From the NCBI GenBank assembly GCA_030605265.1, contig JAUWIR010000107.1, forward strand, positions 1 to 10,055: a DNA stretch of 10,055 nt. The letters are read 5' to 3'. Below the pieces are notes generated by a model. It saw nothing but the letters and a program-made list of their open reading frames with translations, did not search any database and had not been told where the DNA came from. This document shows, in pieces, positions 1 to 5,581 of the stretch. Source of the stretch: Pseudomonadota bacterium. Its GTDB lineage: Bacteria; SZUA-182; DTGQ01. The stretch's first letter is position 1. Each line of letters opens with the position of its first letter. The translations under genes were made by a program, and so were the position numbers.

Positions 1-119
1 CAATATACGAGGCCTAATTGTTAACCTAATTTCAGATTATCCGGGATGAAGGTAGGCCTTATTATAAATTTTAATGTGCCTGTTTTAAAAGAGGGAATCA
101 AGAGGCTTGTCTTTTGATT

Positions 120-150
120 TTTCTCTGTGTCTCTGTGTCTCCGTGGTGAG
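120..150. repeat. CTCTGTGT-type tandem repeat downstream of radical-SAM gene
   Basis: Tandem units of the form tctctgtg are followed by ccgtggtgag. It starts 9 bases past the stop codon of the minus-strand radical-SAM gene. It shares its period and its GTGGTGA-like end with the right arm of the paired repeat at 7885-7914 (ctctgcggtga), and its CTCTGTG core with the tract at 1264-1295. I read these as diverged members of one interspersed family. Here only one arm is present; I found no matching reverse arm in 1-119. The rest of 1-158 holds no gene I can recognise. Confidence 0.65.
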
Positions 151-158
151 CTAAATTG

Positions 159-1316
159 TTACAAAATTGTTTGATGAAAGGGAATTATTTTTTCGCCATG
201 CAGGGAGATTTTTTTGTCAGGAAACTTTTTTCTCAAAAAAAGAAGATTACGACGATGTTGCCCAATGAAAATTGAAAGTTCACGTTCAGGCACCAGGATG
301 CTTAGCTCCTGTTGATTTTTTGCTTGTTTGATTGCTTCAACCATCTGATCATAGGCAATAGAGGAGGACACAAGCTCACCAAGTGCAGGGTGGCAAGGGC
401 CGGCTACAATACTTTTTGATTTTTCCATTTCCGGAATGGTCTGTAAACCAATTCGAGCTATGGGAATATCCGCTTCTAAAAAGCGTAAAGCTATTTTTTT
501 ACAAAGAGAGATAGTTTCCTCCAAAGGCAAGGGGGTATAATCCCCTTGAAAATACATCTTTTCTAATTCCGTATTCTTTAATACTAAGGTTGGATGAATA
601 CGAACAAAAGCAGGGCGAAGTTGGATAATTTTTTCAACAGTCTGAAAAAGGATTTCGGAAGTTTCTCCAGGTAACCCGATCATCAAGTGAAGACCAAGGC
701 AAAATTGATGTTGGTGAAGGAGGTTGACTGTCTGAATAACCTGTTTTTCAGAATAATATCGGTGAACTTTTTGTAAGATATTTGTATTTAAAGATTGCAG
801 GCCAAGTTCAATGGTTTTTACGCCGCTCTCTTTTAACAGGGGAATATTAGCTTCAGAAATATAATCAGGTCGGGTTGATATCCTTATTCCGTCGATTTTC
901 CCCTCATGTATATATTGATACACAATGAGCAAATAATCTCTTTGCTCCTCCAAAGGCATCCCGGTAAAATTGCCCCCATAAAAAGCGGCCTCAATTCTAA
1001 TAGGGCTTTTATCTTTCTTTTGATGGAGGGGGGAAAGTGTGCCTAAGCATTTTTGAATAAGAAGGTGAAGGTCCTGGGGTTTTTGTATTGAAGAATACCC
1101 GGTAGCCTCTTTTTGATTACAAAATATACATCTATGAGGACAGCCCTTGTGGGGAAGAAAAATAGGGATGATTTTAACTGGTCTTCTTTTTCCTCTTAAG
1201 GTAGGGGAAGTTTGTAATCTAATTGGAAAGGCATTTTCATTTTTTTTAATGGGAGTTTTAGACTTTGCGCCTTTGTGCCTCTGTGCCTCTGTGCCTTCTT
1301 TTAATCTAATTTTCAT
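159..1316 (-). CDS. Short Elp3-like radical-SAM protein (no acetyltransferase domain)
   Basis: Radical-SAM enzyme expected to bind one [4Fe-4S] cluster through C59-x3-C63-x2-C66 (GCPHRCIFC). Other family-type segments are YGGNFTG (114-120), RISTRPDYI (146-154), ELGLQS (171-176), HLMIGLPGE (211-219), IHPTLVLKNTELE (241-253) and PALGELV (311-317). These match the radical-SAM part of Elp3/COG1243-type proteins. At 385 aa it lacks the C-terminal GNAT domain of true Elp3 (about 500-550 aa), so it belongs to the short bacterial Elp3-like group whose substrate is not established. The ATG at 1316-1314 overlaps the end of gpsA by 11 bases, suggesting translational coupling. I found no other in-frame ATG, GTG or TTG before the PIFLPH segment, so the start is effectively forced. 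The first ~48 residues are an unusual basic extension, and residues 7-19 are encoded by a tandem DNA repeat. Family assignment is firm; the reaction is unknown. Confidence 0.88.
   Translation of the reverse strand: MKIRLKEGTEAQRHKGAKSKTPIKKNENAFPIRLQTSPTLRGKRRPVKIIPIFLPHKGCPHRCIFCNQKEATGYSSIQKPQDLHLLIQKCLGTLSPLHQKKDKSPIRIEAAFYGGNFTGMPLEEQRDYLLIVYQYIHEGKIDGIRISTRPDYISEANIPLLKESGVKTIELGLQSLNTNILQKVHRYYSEKQVIQTVNLLHQHQFCLGLHLMIGLPGETSEILFQTVEKIIQLRPAFVRIHPTLVLKNTELEKMYFQGDYTPLPLEETISLCKKIALRFLEADIPIARIGLQTIPEMEKSKSIVAGPCHPALGELVSSSIAYDQMVEAIKQAKNQQELSILVPERELSIFIGQHRRNLLFLRKKFPDKKISLHGEKIIPFHQTIL
1264..1295. repeat. CTGTGCCT tandem repeat inside the radical-SAM 5' coding end
   Basis: On the plus strand this is a degenerate 8-9 base tandem (gcctttgt, gcctctgt, gcctctgt, gcc). 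Read on the minus strand it is in frame with the radical-SAM gene and encodes approximately EGTEAQRHKGAK (residues 7-18), a repeat-derived, low-information peptide. It is in direct orientation with the related tract at 120-150, so the two bracket the gene. Confidence 0.7.
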
Positions 1317-2313
1317 ATTTTAAGGATCGTCCCATCAATTCGACAAAGGCCTCTGTGGGATTTTTTCCTTTAAAAAGGACGGCTGCTACTTGCTCTGTAA
1401 TGGGCATCTCTATGGAATGACGCTGAGCTAAGTTGATTACTGATTTGGTAGTCTTGACCCCCTCGGCCACCATTTTTGAAGAATTGAGAATGGCGGATAA
1501 TGTCTCACCTGCCCCTAAGCGAAGGCCCAACGATCTGTTTCGACTTAAATCTCCAGTACAGGTAAGGATAAGGTCTCCTACTCCGGATAAACCATAAAAG
1601 GTGGACGAAGAAGCGCCCAGGGCCTTCCCCAGGCGGACAATCTCTGCCAAACCTCGGGTGATAAGGGCAGCCCGGGCATTGTTCCCAAACCCTAATCCAT
1701 CAGAGATCCCTGCAGCAATAGCAATCACATTTTTTACAGCCCCGGCTAATTCAACCCCTATTACATCGTTATTTCTATAAACGCGAAAAAAGGGAGTGGA
1801 AAATAACTGCTGAATATATTTTGTTTCATCAGGGTCTTCTCCGGCTACAGTAATGGCAGTGGCCTTTTTATTAGACACTTCTCGTGCAAAGCTTGGCCCG
1901 GAAAGGACAGTAAAATTGATCTGCAAAGAGGAGGGAACTGCCTGGTGAATGACCTGTGACATTCTTAAAAGGGTTTCTTCTTCTATCCCTTTTGTTGCTG
2001 AAACAAAATGTACCTGAGGAGATAAAAAAGAACAATAGTGTTCGGTAGTAAGACGTAAGAAATGAGAGGGAACTACGGATACGATGGTACTTTTTTCTGT
2101 TACTGCCTCTTGTAGAGAATTAGTTATTTTTAAATTGTGGGGGATAGGGATTTCAGGCAGAAAAATAGAGTTTTCCAGGTTTGTCTCAATGTGTTGGATC
2201 ACCTCTGCTTCATAAGCCCACAAAGTAGTATCGTATCCTTTTTCCGATAAAAGGATAGCCAACGTTGTTCCCCAACTTCCCGCGCCAATAATCGCTATTT
2301 TCTCTCTCATCAT
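1306..2313 (-). CDS. gpsA: Glycerol-3-phosphate dehydrogenase [NAD(P)+]
   Basis: Cytoplasmic enzyme that reduces dihydroxyacetone phosphate to sn-glycerol 3-phosphate, the backbone precursor of phospholipids. The N-terminal Rossmann dinucleotide motif GAGSWG is at 10-15. SATKGIE follows at 105-111 (K108), then SGPSFAREV (138-146). The C-terminal catalytic segment GVELAGAVKNVIAIAAG (186-202) carries the expected active-site Lys194, and NNARAALITRG (211-221) is the usual substrate-binding stretch. The length of 335 aa is normal for the family. The start overlaps the purH-domain stop as TAATG, so translation is probably coupled. The second Met (ATG at 2310-2308) has slightly better spacing from a weak AAGAG and is an equal candidate. 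The radical-SAM gene follows with an 11-base overlap. The usual neighbour plsY is not in the window. Confidence 0.96.
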   Translation of the reverse strand: MMREKIAIIGAGSWGTTLAILLSEKGYDTTLWAYEAEVIQHIETNLENSIFLPEIPIPHNLKITNSLQEAVTEKSTIVSVVPSHFLRLTTEHYCSFLSPQVHFVSATKGIEEETLLRMSQVIHQAVPSSLQINFTVLSGPSFAREVSNKKATAITVAGEDPDETKYIQQLFSTPFFRVYRNNDVIGVELAGAVKNVIAIAAGISDGLGFGNNARAALITRGLAEIVRLGKALGASSSTFYGLSGVGDLILTCTGDLSRNRSLGLRLGAGETLSAILNSSKMVAEGVKTTKSVINLAQRHSIEMPITEQVAAVLFKGKNPTEAFVELMGRSLKYEN

Positions 2314-2936
2314 TACTCTTGAAGTAAAGCGTTGATCTTTTCTACCTCAATCTTTTCAAGGTAGTTCATGATGACTGTATCATAATGGGCAGTATGGGCA
2401 AAGGTTTTTTTCATGAGGGTAAATTTTAGGGAAAGATCTATTTCTCCTTGATTTTTCATTAATTTACTGCCAATAAGCCCATAATCTTCAGGATCTACAA
2501 CTACTACTACATCCTTAAAATTTTTCGCAGCAGATCGCAACATGGTTGGACCGCCTATATCAATATTTTCTATAGCTTGAGATAGGGTGCAGTTTGTATT
2601 GGCAATGGTTTGCTCAAAAGGGTAAAGATTTACCACCACCATATCTATGGGCAGACAATGTTGTTCAGTGAGTTGTTGCATATGCTCAGGATTATCTCTT
2701 TTAGCCAGAAGACCGGCATGTATTTTAGGGTGCAAGGTTTTTACTCTTCCTTCCAACATTTCGGGGGATTTGGTATATTCGGCAACAAGGGTTAGAGGGA
2801 TGCCGTTTTCTTTCAAAAGCCTTGAAGTGCCGCCAGTTGATAAAATTTGAATATCTAAACTGTGTAAGGTTTTGACTAATTCAACAATTCCCCTTTTATT
2901 TGATACACTGATTAAAGCCCTTTTAACTTTTCCCAT
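2313..2936 (-). CDS. purH: Stand-alone IMP cyclohydrolase (PurH N-terminal domain only)
   Basis: Carries out the last step of de novo IMP synthesis, ring closure of FAICAR to IMP. It covers only the MGS-like cyclohydrolase half of the usual bifunctional PurH (about 510 aa). Signature segments are SVSNK (10-14), STGGT (33-37), [14 protein letters not shown] (62-75), NLYPF (103-107), [17 protein letters not shown] (123-139) and TFAHTAHYD (178-186). Lys66, Tyr105, Asp126 and Lys138 correspond to the catalytic set described for the vertebrate enzyme. The protein stops at residue 207, just after the NYL segment that normally leads into the AICAR formyltransferase domain. The stop is fused to the gpsA start and no formyltransferase sequence follows in any frame, so this looks like a natural single-domain gene, not a fresh break. 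A strong AAGGAGG lies 5 bases before the ATG. The formyltransferase step must be encoded elsewhere (a PurH C-terminal-type or PurP-type enzyme). It is first gene of the purH-gpsA-radical SAM operon. Confidence 0.92.
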   Translation of the reverse strand: MGKVKRALISVSNKRGIVELVKTLHSLDIQILSTGGTSRLLKENGIPLTLVAEYTKSPEMLEGRVKTLHPKIHAGLLAKRDNPEHMQQLTEQHCLPIDMVVVNLYPFEQTIANTNCTLSQAIENIDIGGPTMLRSAAKNFKDVVVVVDPEDYGLIGSKLMKNQGEIDLSLKFTLMKKTFAHTAHYDTVIMNYLEKIEVEKINALLQE

Positions 2937-2972
2937 TTAAACCTCCTTTATTATCCTTCTGCTATTACCCTT

Positions 2973-2998
2973 TTTAGTAAAAATAATATTTTACTAAA
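2973..2998. promoter_or_regulatory. Perfect inverted repeat upstream of purH, possible operator
   Basis: The two arms TTTAGTAAAA (2973-2982) and TTTTACTAAA (2989-2998) are perfect reverse complements around a 6-base ATAATA spacer. It sits 37-62 bases upstream of the purH-domain start. On the minus strand it contains TAAAAT, a possible -10, but no good -35 is in register. The position suits an operator for the purH operon. It does not resemble the proteobacterial PurR box. The regulator is unknown. Confidence 0.4.
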
Positions 2999-3007
2999 TG
3001 CTATTTT

Positions 3008-3060
3008 TTAGACAGGATGAACAGGATTTTGTTACTTCTTATCCTGTAAATCTTGTCTAA
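3008..3060. repeat. GACAGGAT paired inverted repeat, copy 1
   Basis: The left arm TTAGACAGGATGAACAGGAT (3008-3027) and the reverse complement of the right arm (3041-3060) agree at 17 of 20 positions around a 13-base spacer. Each arm itself contains a near-direct repeat of ACAGGAT. The same arms recur at 3158-3214, so this is an interspersed repeat family and not a single regulatory site. Confidence 0.85.
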
Positions 3061-3127
3061 AAATTTTCCATAAAAAAGCCCTTTAAAATAAAAATTATAT
3101 TTTTTATACTATTTTCATTTTCGGGGG

Positions 3128-3150
3128 CGGTCAAATTGAATATTTGACCG
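3128..3150. repeat. Perfect 9-bp hairpin between the two GACAGGAT repeats
   Basis: CGGTCAAAT (3128-3136) and ATTTGACCG (3142-3150) pair perfectly around the loop TGAAT. There is no T-run after either side, so it is not a standard intrinsic terminator. It could be a protein-binding palindrome or a remnant of the repeat insertions on both sides. Confidence 0.6.
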
Positions 3151-3157
3151 TGAATAT

Positions 3158-3214
3158 TTAGACAGGATTAACAGGACTTTTTTTTATCTTGTTCATCCTG
3201 TAAATCCTGTCTAA
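3158..3214. repeat. GACAGGAT paired inverted repeat, copy 2
   Basis: The left arm TTAGACAGGATTAACAGGAC (3158-3177) matches the reverse complement of the right arm (3195-3214) at 18 of 20 positions, with a 17-base spacer containing a T-run and another partial unit (cttgttcatcctg). Its arms are nearly identical to those of copy 1, about 100 bases away. It lies roughly 95 bases downstream of the fmdB-like stop and could fold in that transcript. Confidence 0.85.
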
Positions 3215-3307
3215 TAAAAAAGCTTTTTGGCTTATTATATATGAATTATTTGGGTGTTTTATTTTGTTCTTATTCCCAATTGTCTTTCTCATAGGGTCCT
3301 TCTCCTA

Positions 3308-3679
3308 TTATCCCTCTCCAAGGTCTGAAGGTTCACTACCTTCTCCCTTATTGGTTTGTTCAGCCTCATGGGCAGCCTCATCCACCATCTGATCAAACTC
3401 TTCTCCCGCCATATCCTCTCCCATTTCTTTTCCCATTTTTTTCATCCACTTGGCCATGCTTACAGGATCATTTTCATCAAGCCCTGTCAGATTACCGGGA
3501 TCAGTTAAGGATTCTAATCTGGCCTCTTCCGATTTAATCATGCGAACTCGAGAAATCATTTTTTGAATATCAGTACTGCCGCAATATTTACATTTGATGG
3601 CAGGAGAATCCTTTCGATTTAAAACCAAAATAGTAGAGCGCTTTTTACATTGGCTGCATTTATATTCATAAATGGGCAT
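3308..3679 (-). CDS. FmdB-family zinc-ribbon protein
   Basis: Small putative regulatory protein of the FmdB/CxxC_CxxC_SSSS family. The N-terminus MPIYEYKCSQCKK is the family hallmark. One zinc ribbon is formed by C8-x2-C11 and C30-x2-C33. From about residue 45 the chain is acidic, Met- and Glu-rich and probably disordered (residues 73-123), and has no recognisable domain. The length of 123 aa is at the long end for the family (usually 70-110). The ATG follows the stop of the upstream cysteine-rich gene with no gap (TAAATG), and a strong AAGGAGG lies 8 bases upstream inside that gene's last codons. The two are therefore co-transcribed and probably translated together. FmdB was named from formamidase/methylamidase regulation, but the biochemical role of most members is unknown. 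Confidence 0.88.
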   Translation of the reverse strand: MPIYEYKCSQCKKRSTILVLNRKDSPAIKCKYCGSTDIQKMISRVRMIKSEEARLESLTDPGNLTGLDENDPVSMAKWMKKMGKEMGEDMAGEEFDQMVDEAAHEAEQTNKGEGSEPSDLGEG

Positions 3680-4606
3680 TTAGCTTACCTCCTTTTTCGT
3701 AAGTGTGGTATCTTTTTGACAATAGTCCAATTGGAAAAGTTTTTCTTTTATCTGAATAATACAATGCTCAGGATGAGATACTCCTTTTAAGCAGAGTAAT
3801 TTTCTTCTTTTATGTCCATTTGTTGAAAAATCCGTCTCTTTTATATCAACCAAACAGCCGTGAGGGCAGTTGAGGCACTTTTCCCATTGATAATCGAATA
3901 CTTTTCCAATGATCAGAGCTTGTTTCGCCTCAGCTACGGAAAAAAAGTTGGTAGAAATTTTTTCTTCAATTTCAATCTGATGCAGTTTATCCAAGACAAT
4001 CCTTCCCCGGTCAAGGCGCAATTTGGCCAAAAATTCCAATTTATCTCCTTCAGCTAACTTCAATTTGGTTTGTTGCCACGGGAGTATATGAGCATAGATT
4101 GTATCTTCAAAATGAGTAATGTCAATAAAAGCCTCTTTAAAGATTAAAAGAAACCCTTTAAAGGAAAGATGCTGCCTGTTATTTTGATGGTGCATGATAT
4201 AATGAGGTTTTATTGATTTTATGGTACCGGCACAATTGGCTTGCTTGCCAATTTTTTCCATTAACCAATTTTCAAATTTGCGCAAGTCATTACAAAAGAG
4301 CTGATACTCTTTTGTTGATACCAGCAAATGAGGCTGTTTTATGATCTTCTCATCATAGTAATCAGCGCAGGAAGGACATTTTTTACCAACATGGGTGAAA
4401 GATTTCGGGCAGGGGAGCCCTCTATTTAATTTTTTACATAACCATTTAAAATAAATGCAGCCATTGGGATAACATCCTTTTTCCTTGAGCACATGATAGA
4501 CCGAGACTATATTTCCAAATTCCTTATGGGCCTCGTGATTGCATTGAAATATATCAAGCCGTTTATATTGATTTTTCATAATCCGTCTTTTAAGAAAAGC
4601 CTGCAT
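3680..4606 (-). CDS. Cysteine-rich protein of unknown function
   Basis: I do not recognise this as a named family. It has 15 cysteines in 308 residues, in two groups. The N-terminal group is C22, C45, C50, C57, C66, C77, C80. The C-terminal group is C244-x2-C247-x3-C251, C272, C282, C296. Between them (about 125-213) is a cysteine-poor, strand-rich stretch with GTIKSIKP, GFLLIF, LKLAEGDKLEFLAKL and DRGRIVLDKLHQIEI, which reads like an OB-fold or similar small beta-barrel. Inference: two metal-binding (zinc or Fe-S) modules around a possible nucleic-acid-binding barrel. There are no signal peptide or membrane segments. The start could be Met1 (4606) or Met10 (4579); neither has a clear ribosome-binding site. 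A TTGACA-containing promoter lies just upstream. It is directly joined to the FmdB-type gene, and co-expression of two Cys-rich proteins hints at a shared metal-dependent or regulatory role. Confidence 0.78.
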   Translation of the reverse strand: MQAFLKRRIMKNQYKRLDIFQCNHEAHKEFGNIVSVYHVLKEKGCYPNGCIYFKWLCKKLNRGLPCPKSFTHVGKKCPSCADYYDEKIIKQPHLLVSTKEYQLFCNDLRKFENWLMEKIGKQANCAGTIKSIKPHYIMHHQNNRQHLSFKGFLLIFKEAFIDITHFEDTIYAHILPWQQTKLKLAEGDKLEFLAKLRLDRGRIVLDKLHQIEIEEKISTNFFSVAEAKQALIIGKVFDYQWEKCLNCPHGCLVDIKETDFSTNGHKRRKLLCLKGVSHPEHCIIQIKEKLFQLDYCQKDTTLTKKEVS

Positions 4607-4630
4607 TTTTTATTGTTTAATGTATACTTT

Positions 4631-4660
4631 TTTATTTCAGATCTGCAAGTAAGATGTCAA
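4631..4660 (-). promoter_or_regulatory. Possible sigma70-type promoter for the Cys-rich/fmdB pair
   Basis: On the minus strand TTGACA (4660-4655) is followed after 18 bases by AATAAA (4636-4631), a 4/6 match to the -10 box. It lies 25-54 bases before the first ATG at 4606. The -35 is perfect; the -10 is weak. Starting transcription here would leave a leader of only about 20 bases to Met1, or about 45 to Met10. Confidence 0.42.
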
Positions 4661-4735
4661 AAATCTTTTTCCAAAATAGCATATTTATTGATGAAATACA
4701 ATGAAATATACATAAAACAGCTGATAAGCTGATAA

Positions 4736-4758
4736 GAAAAAAACAGCTCAACAGCTGT
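4736..4758 (-). terminator. Short intrinsic terminator after the toxin gene
   Basis: On the minus strand ACAGCT-GTTG-AGCTGT forms a 6-bp stem with a 4-base loop, followed directly by a run of T. It lies about 70 bases past the toxin stop codon. On either strand a larger alternative fold (4717-4758) is possible, because CAGCTG and AGCTG recur at 4718-4731. The stem is short, so efficiency is uncertain. Confidence 0.5.
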
Positions 4759-4826
4759 ATTGCTAGTGCCAAATGGCTTTTTTATTATAAGGTTTATTTA
4801 AAAAATAGAAAAACAGGGGGCACTCA

Positions 4827-5132
4827 TTAAATGAGGAAGCTATATTGGCGTGCCCCATGGATAATACGTCGGATTTGAATAACCTTCGCTTTCACAACAT
4901 AAAACACAAGATATTTGTCGACAATGAGTATTCGATAGCCGAGCTTTTTGAGTCGGTTATCCTTTGGAATTATACCAAGAAATGGATTATCTGATAATTG
5001 CGATATCGACTTGTCAAACTTTTCAAGATGGGAATGGGCGGCAGTGGGATTATCCTTCTTGATATATTCAAAGATTTCAAGAAGGTCTCTTTCTGCTGTT
5101 GATAAATAGCGAATCCTATAGGGCGTGCTCAT
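4827..5132 (-). CDS. ParE/RelE-family toxin
   Basis: Toxin half of a type II toxin-antitoxin module, 101 aa, the normal size for the ParE/RelE superfamily. The fold pattern is typical: an N-terminal strand (YRIRYLSTAERDLLEIFEYI, 5-24), the helical hairpin with NPTAAHSHLEKFDKSI (28-43), SDNPFLG (47-53), LGYRILIVDKYLVFYVV (64-80) and the terminal strand VIQIRRIIHGARQ (84-96). GYRxLxV...HGARx is the usual ParE-like ending. Whether it attacks gyrase (ParE) or mRNA on the ribosome (RelE) cannot be told from sequence alone. The start ATG overlaps the antitoxin stop by four bases (ATGA) and there is no ribosome-binding site of its own, so toxin translation should depend on the antitoxin. Confidence 0.9.
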   Translation of the reverse strand: MSTPYRIRYLSTAERDLLEIFEYIKKDNPTAAHSHLEKFDKSISQLSDNPFLGIIPKDNRLKKLGYRILIVDKYLVFYVVKAKVIQIRRIIHGARQYSFLI

Positions 5133-5392
5133 GAAATTGTTTTTTTTAAGCGCTTCATCATTTCATGATGCGTTATCCCCTTTTCGCCTGCCGCGTCCAA
5201 TGCTTCAGCCTCTCCAAGCTTTTGATAGAGTTCAAGTAAGCCAAGAAGACGTTCATAGTGGGATTGACTCATTATAACTAAATCGCCTTGCCCATTTTTT
5301 GTTATGAATATAGGTTGATCCTCATCATGGCAAAGTTCTGATATTTCATTGGCTTTATTTCTCAAATCGGATATCGGTCTAATGAAAGGCAT
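5129..5392 (-). CDS. Phd/YefM-family antitoxin
   Basis: Antitoxin of the pair, 87 aa. The N-terminal half fits the Phd/YefM DNA-binding fold: MPFIRPISDLRNKANEI (1-17), then QPIFITKNGQGDLVIMS (26-42) and SHYERLLGLLELYQKL (44-59). The C-terminal tail (60-87) would wrap and neutralise the toxin. I chose the ATG at 5392 because GGAGGAGG lies just upstream; an in-frame ATG at 5449 would put this ribosome-binding site inside the gene and start within the promoter. It is first gene of the operon and overlaps the toxin start by ATGA. A palindrome overlapping the promoter is the likely site of autorepression. Confidence 0.9.
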   Translation of the reverse strand: MPFIRPISDLRNKANEISELCHDEDQPIFITKNGQGDLVIMSQSHYERLLGLLELYQKLGEAEALDAAGEKGITHHEMMKRLKKTIS

Positions 5393-5413
5393 AACCTCCT
5401 CCTTATGTTTATT

Positions 5414-5449
5414 ATGATAATATCTTATCATAAAAATGATATTCGTCAA
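5414..5449 (-). promoter_or_regulatory. Toxin-antitoxin promoter with palindromic operator
   Basis: On the minus strand TTGACG (5449-5444), a 16-base spacer and TAAGAT (5427-5422) form a plausible promoter 30 bases before the antitoxin ATG. The -10 lies within an 18-base palindrome, ATGATAAGATATTATCAT (5414-5431), with one mismatched pair. A further ATGATA half-site occurs at 5436-5441. Such a palindrome over the -10 is what Phd/YefM antitoxins typically bind to repress their own operon. Confidence 0.6.
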
Positions 5450-5493
5450 GTTTTCTTAATTAAGTTTACAGGTCTGTTAGAAAAGGGGTGGCG

Positions 5494-5518
5494 GGCCTGT
5501 GGTGGTCGCGCACAGGTC
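5494..5518. other. GC-rich hairpin between toxin-antitoxin module and HAD gene
   Basis: CCTGTG (5496-5501) pairs with CACAGG (5511-5516) around a 9-base loop, extended by a G-U and a G-C pair. The heptamer ACAGGTC also occurs at 5470-5476, 42 bases before its copy at 5512-5518. The patch is clearly more GC-rich than its surroundings. It lies just past the HAD gene stop on the minus strand, but the nearest T-run is about 9 bases beyond the stem, so it is a poor terminator. Confidence 0.35.
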
Positions 5519-5581
5519 ATTTATTAATTTGTGGTTAATATTAAATTTTGCAAGGAGAATCCTGCCGCCGAATAATGAACC

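Larger units (their letters stand above)
2937..3307. other. Gene-free interval between fmdB-like gene and purH operon
   Basis: I see no credible coding sequence. From low to high coordinate it holds the purH ribosome-binding site (AAGGAGG on the minus strand), a perfect inverted repeat (2973-2998), two paired GACAGGAT repeats (3008-3060 and 3158-3214) and a 9-bp hairpin between them (3128-3150). The rest (3215-3307) is AT-rich. It must hold both the 3' end of the fmdB transcript and the purH promoter, though I see no convincing -35/-10 pair or U-tracted terminator. Confidence 0.7.

Noticed and set aside
1..119. Partial gene or long inverted repeat at the left edge (AGGCCT at 10-15 and 54-59)
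   Set aside because: The match is a 6-base self-palindromic word only, and I see no protein motif in any frame of this short stretch.
2313..2320. Frameshift truncating a bifunctional purH
   Set aside because: No AICAR formyltransferase sequence follows in any frame; gpsA begins at once with TAATG coupling and the protein ends exactly at the domain border.
2610..2850. Plus-strand open frames of 61 and 67 codons opposite the purH domain
   Set aside because: They lie antisense to a gene with clear catalytic motifs, have no ribosome-binding site and encode no recognisable protein.
3008..3214. CRISPR array from the repeated GACAGGAT units
   Set aside because: There are only two paired, palindromic copies with unequal spacing, no regular spacers and no cas genes; the structure fits an interspersed inverted repeat.
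4765..4790. GCCAAATGGC followed by a T-run on the plus strand as a terminator
   Set aside because: The stem is only 3-4 bp, and no plus-strand gene lies upstream to need it.
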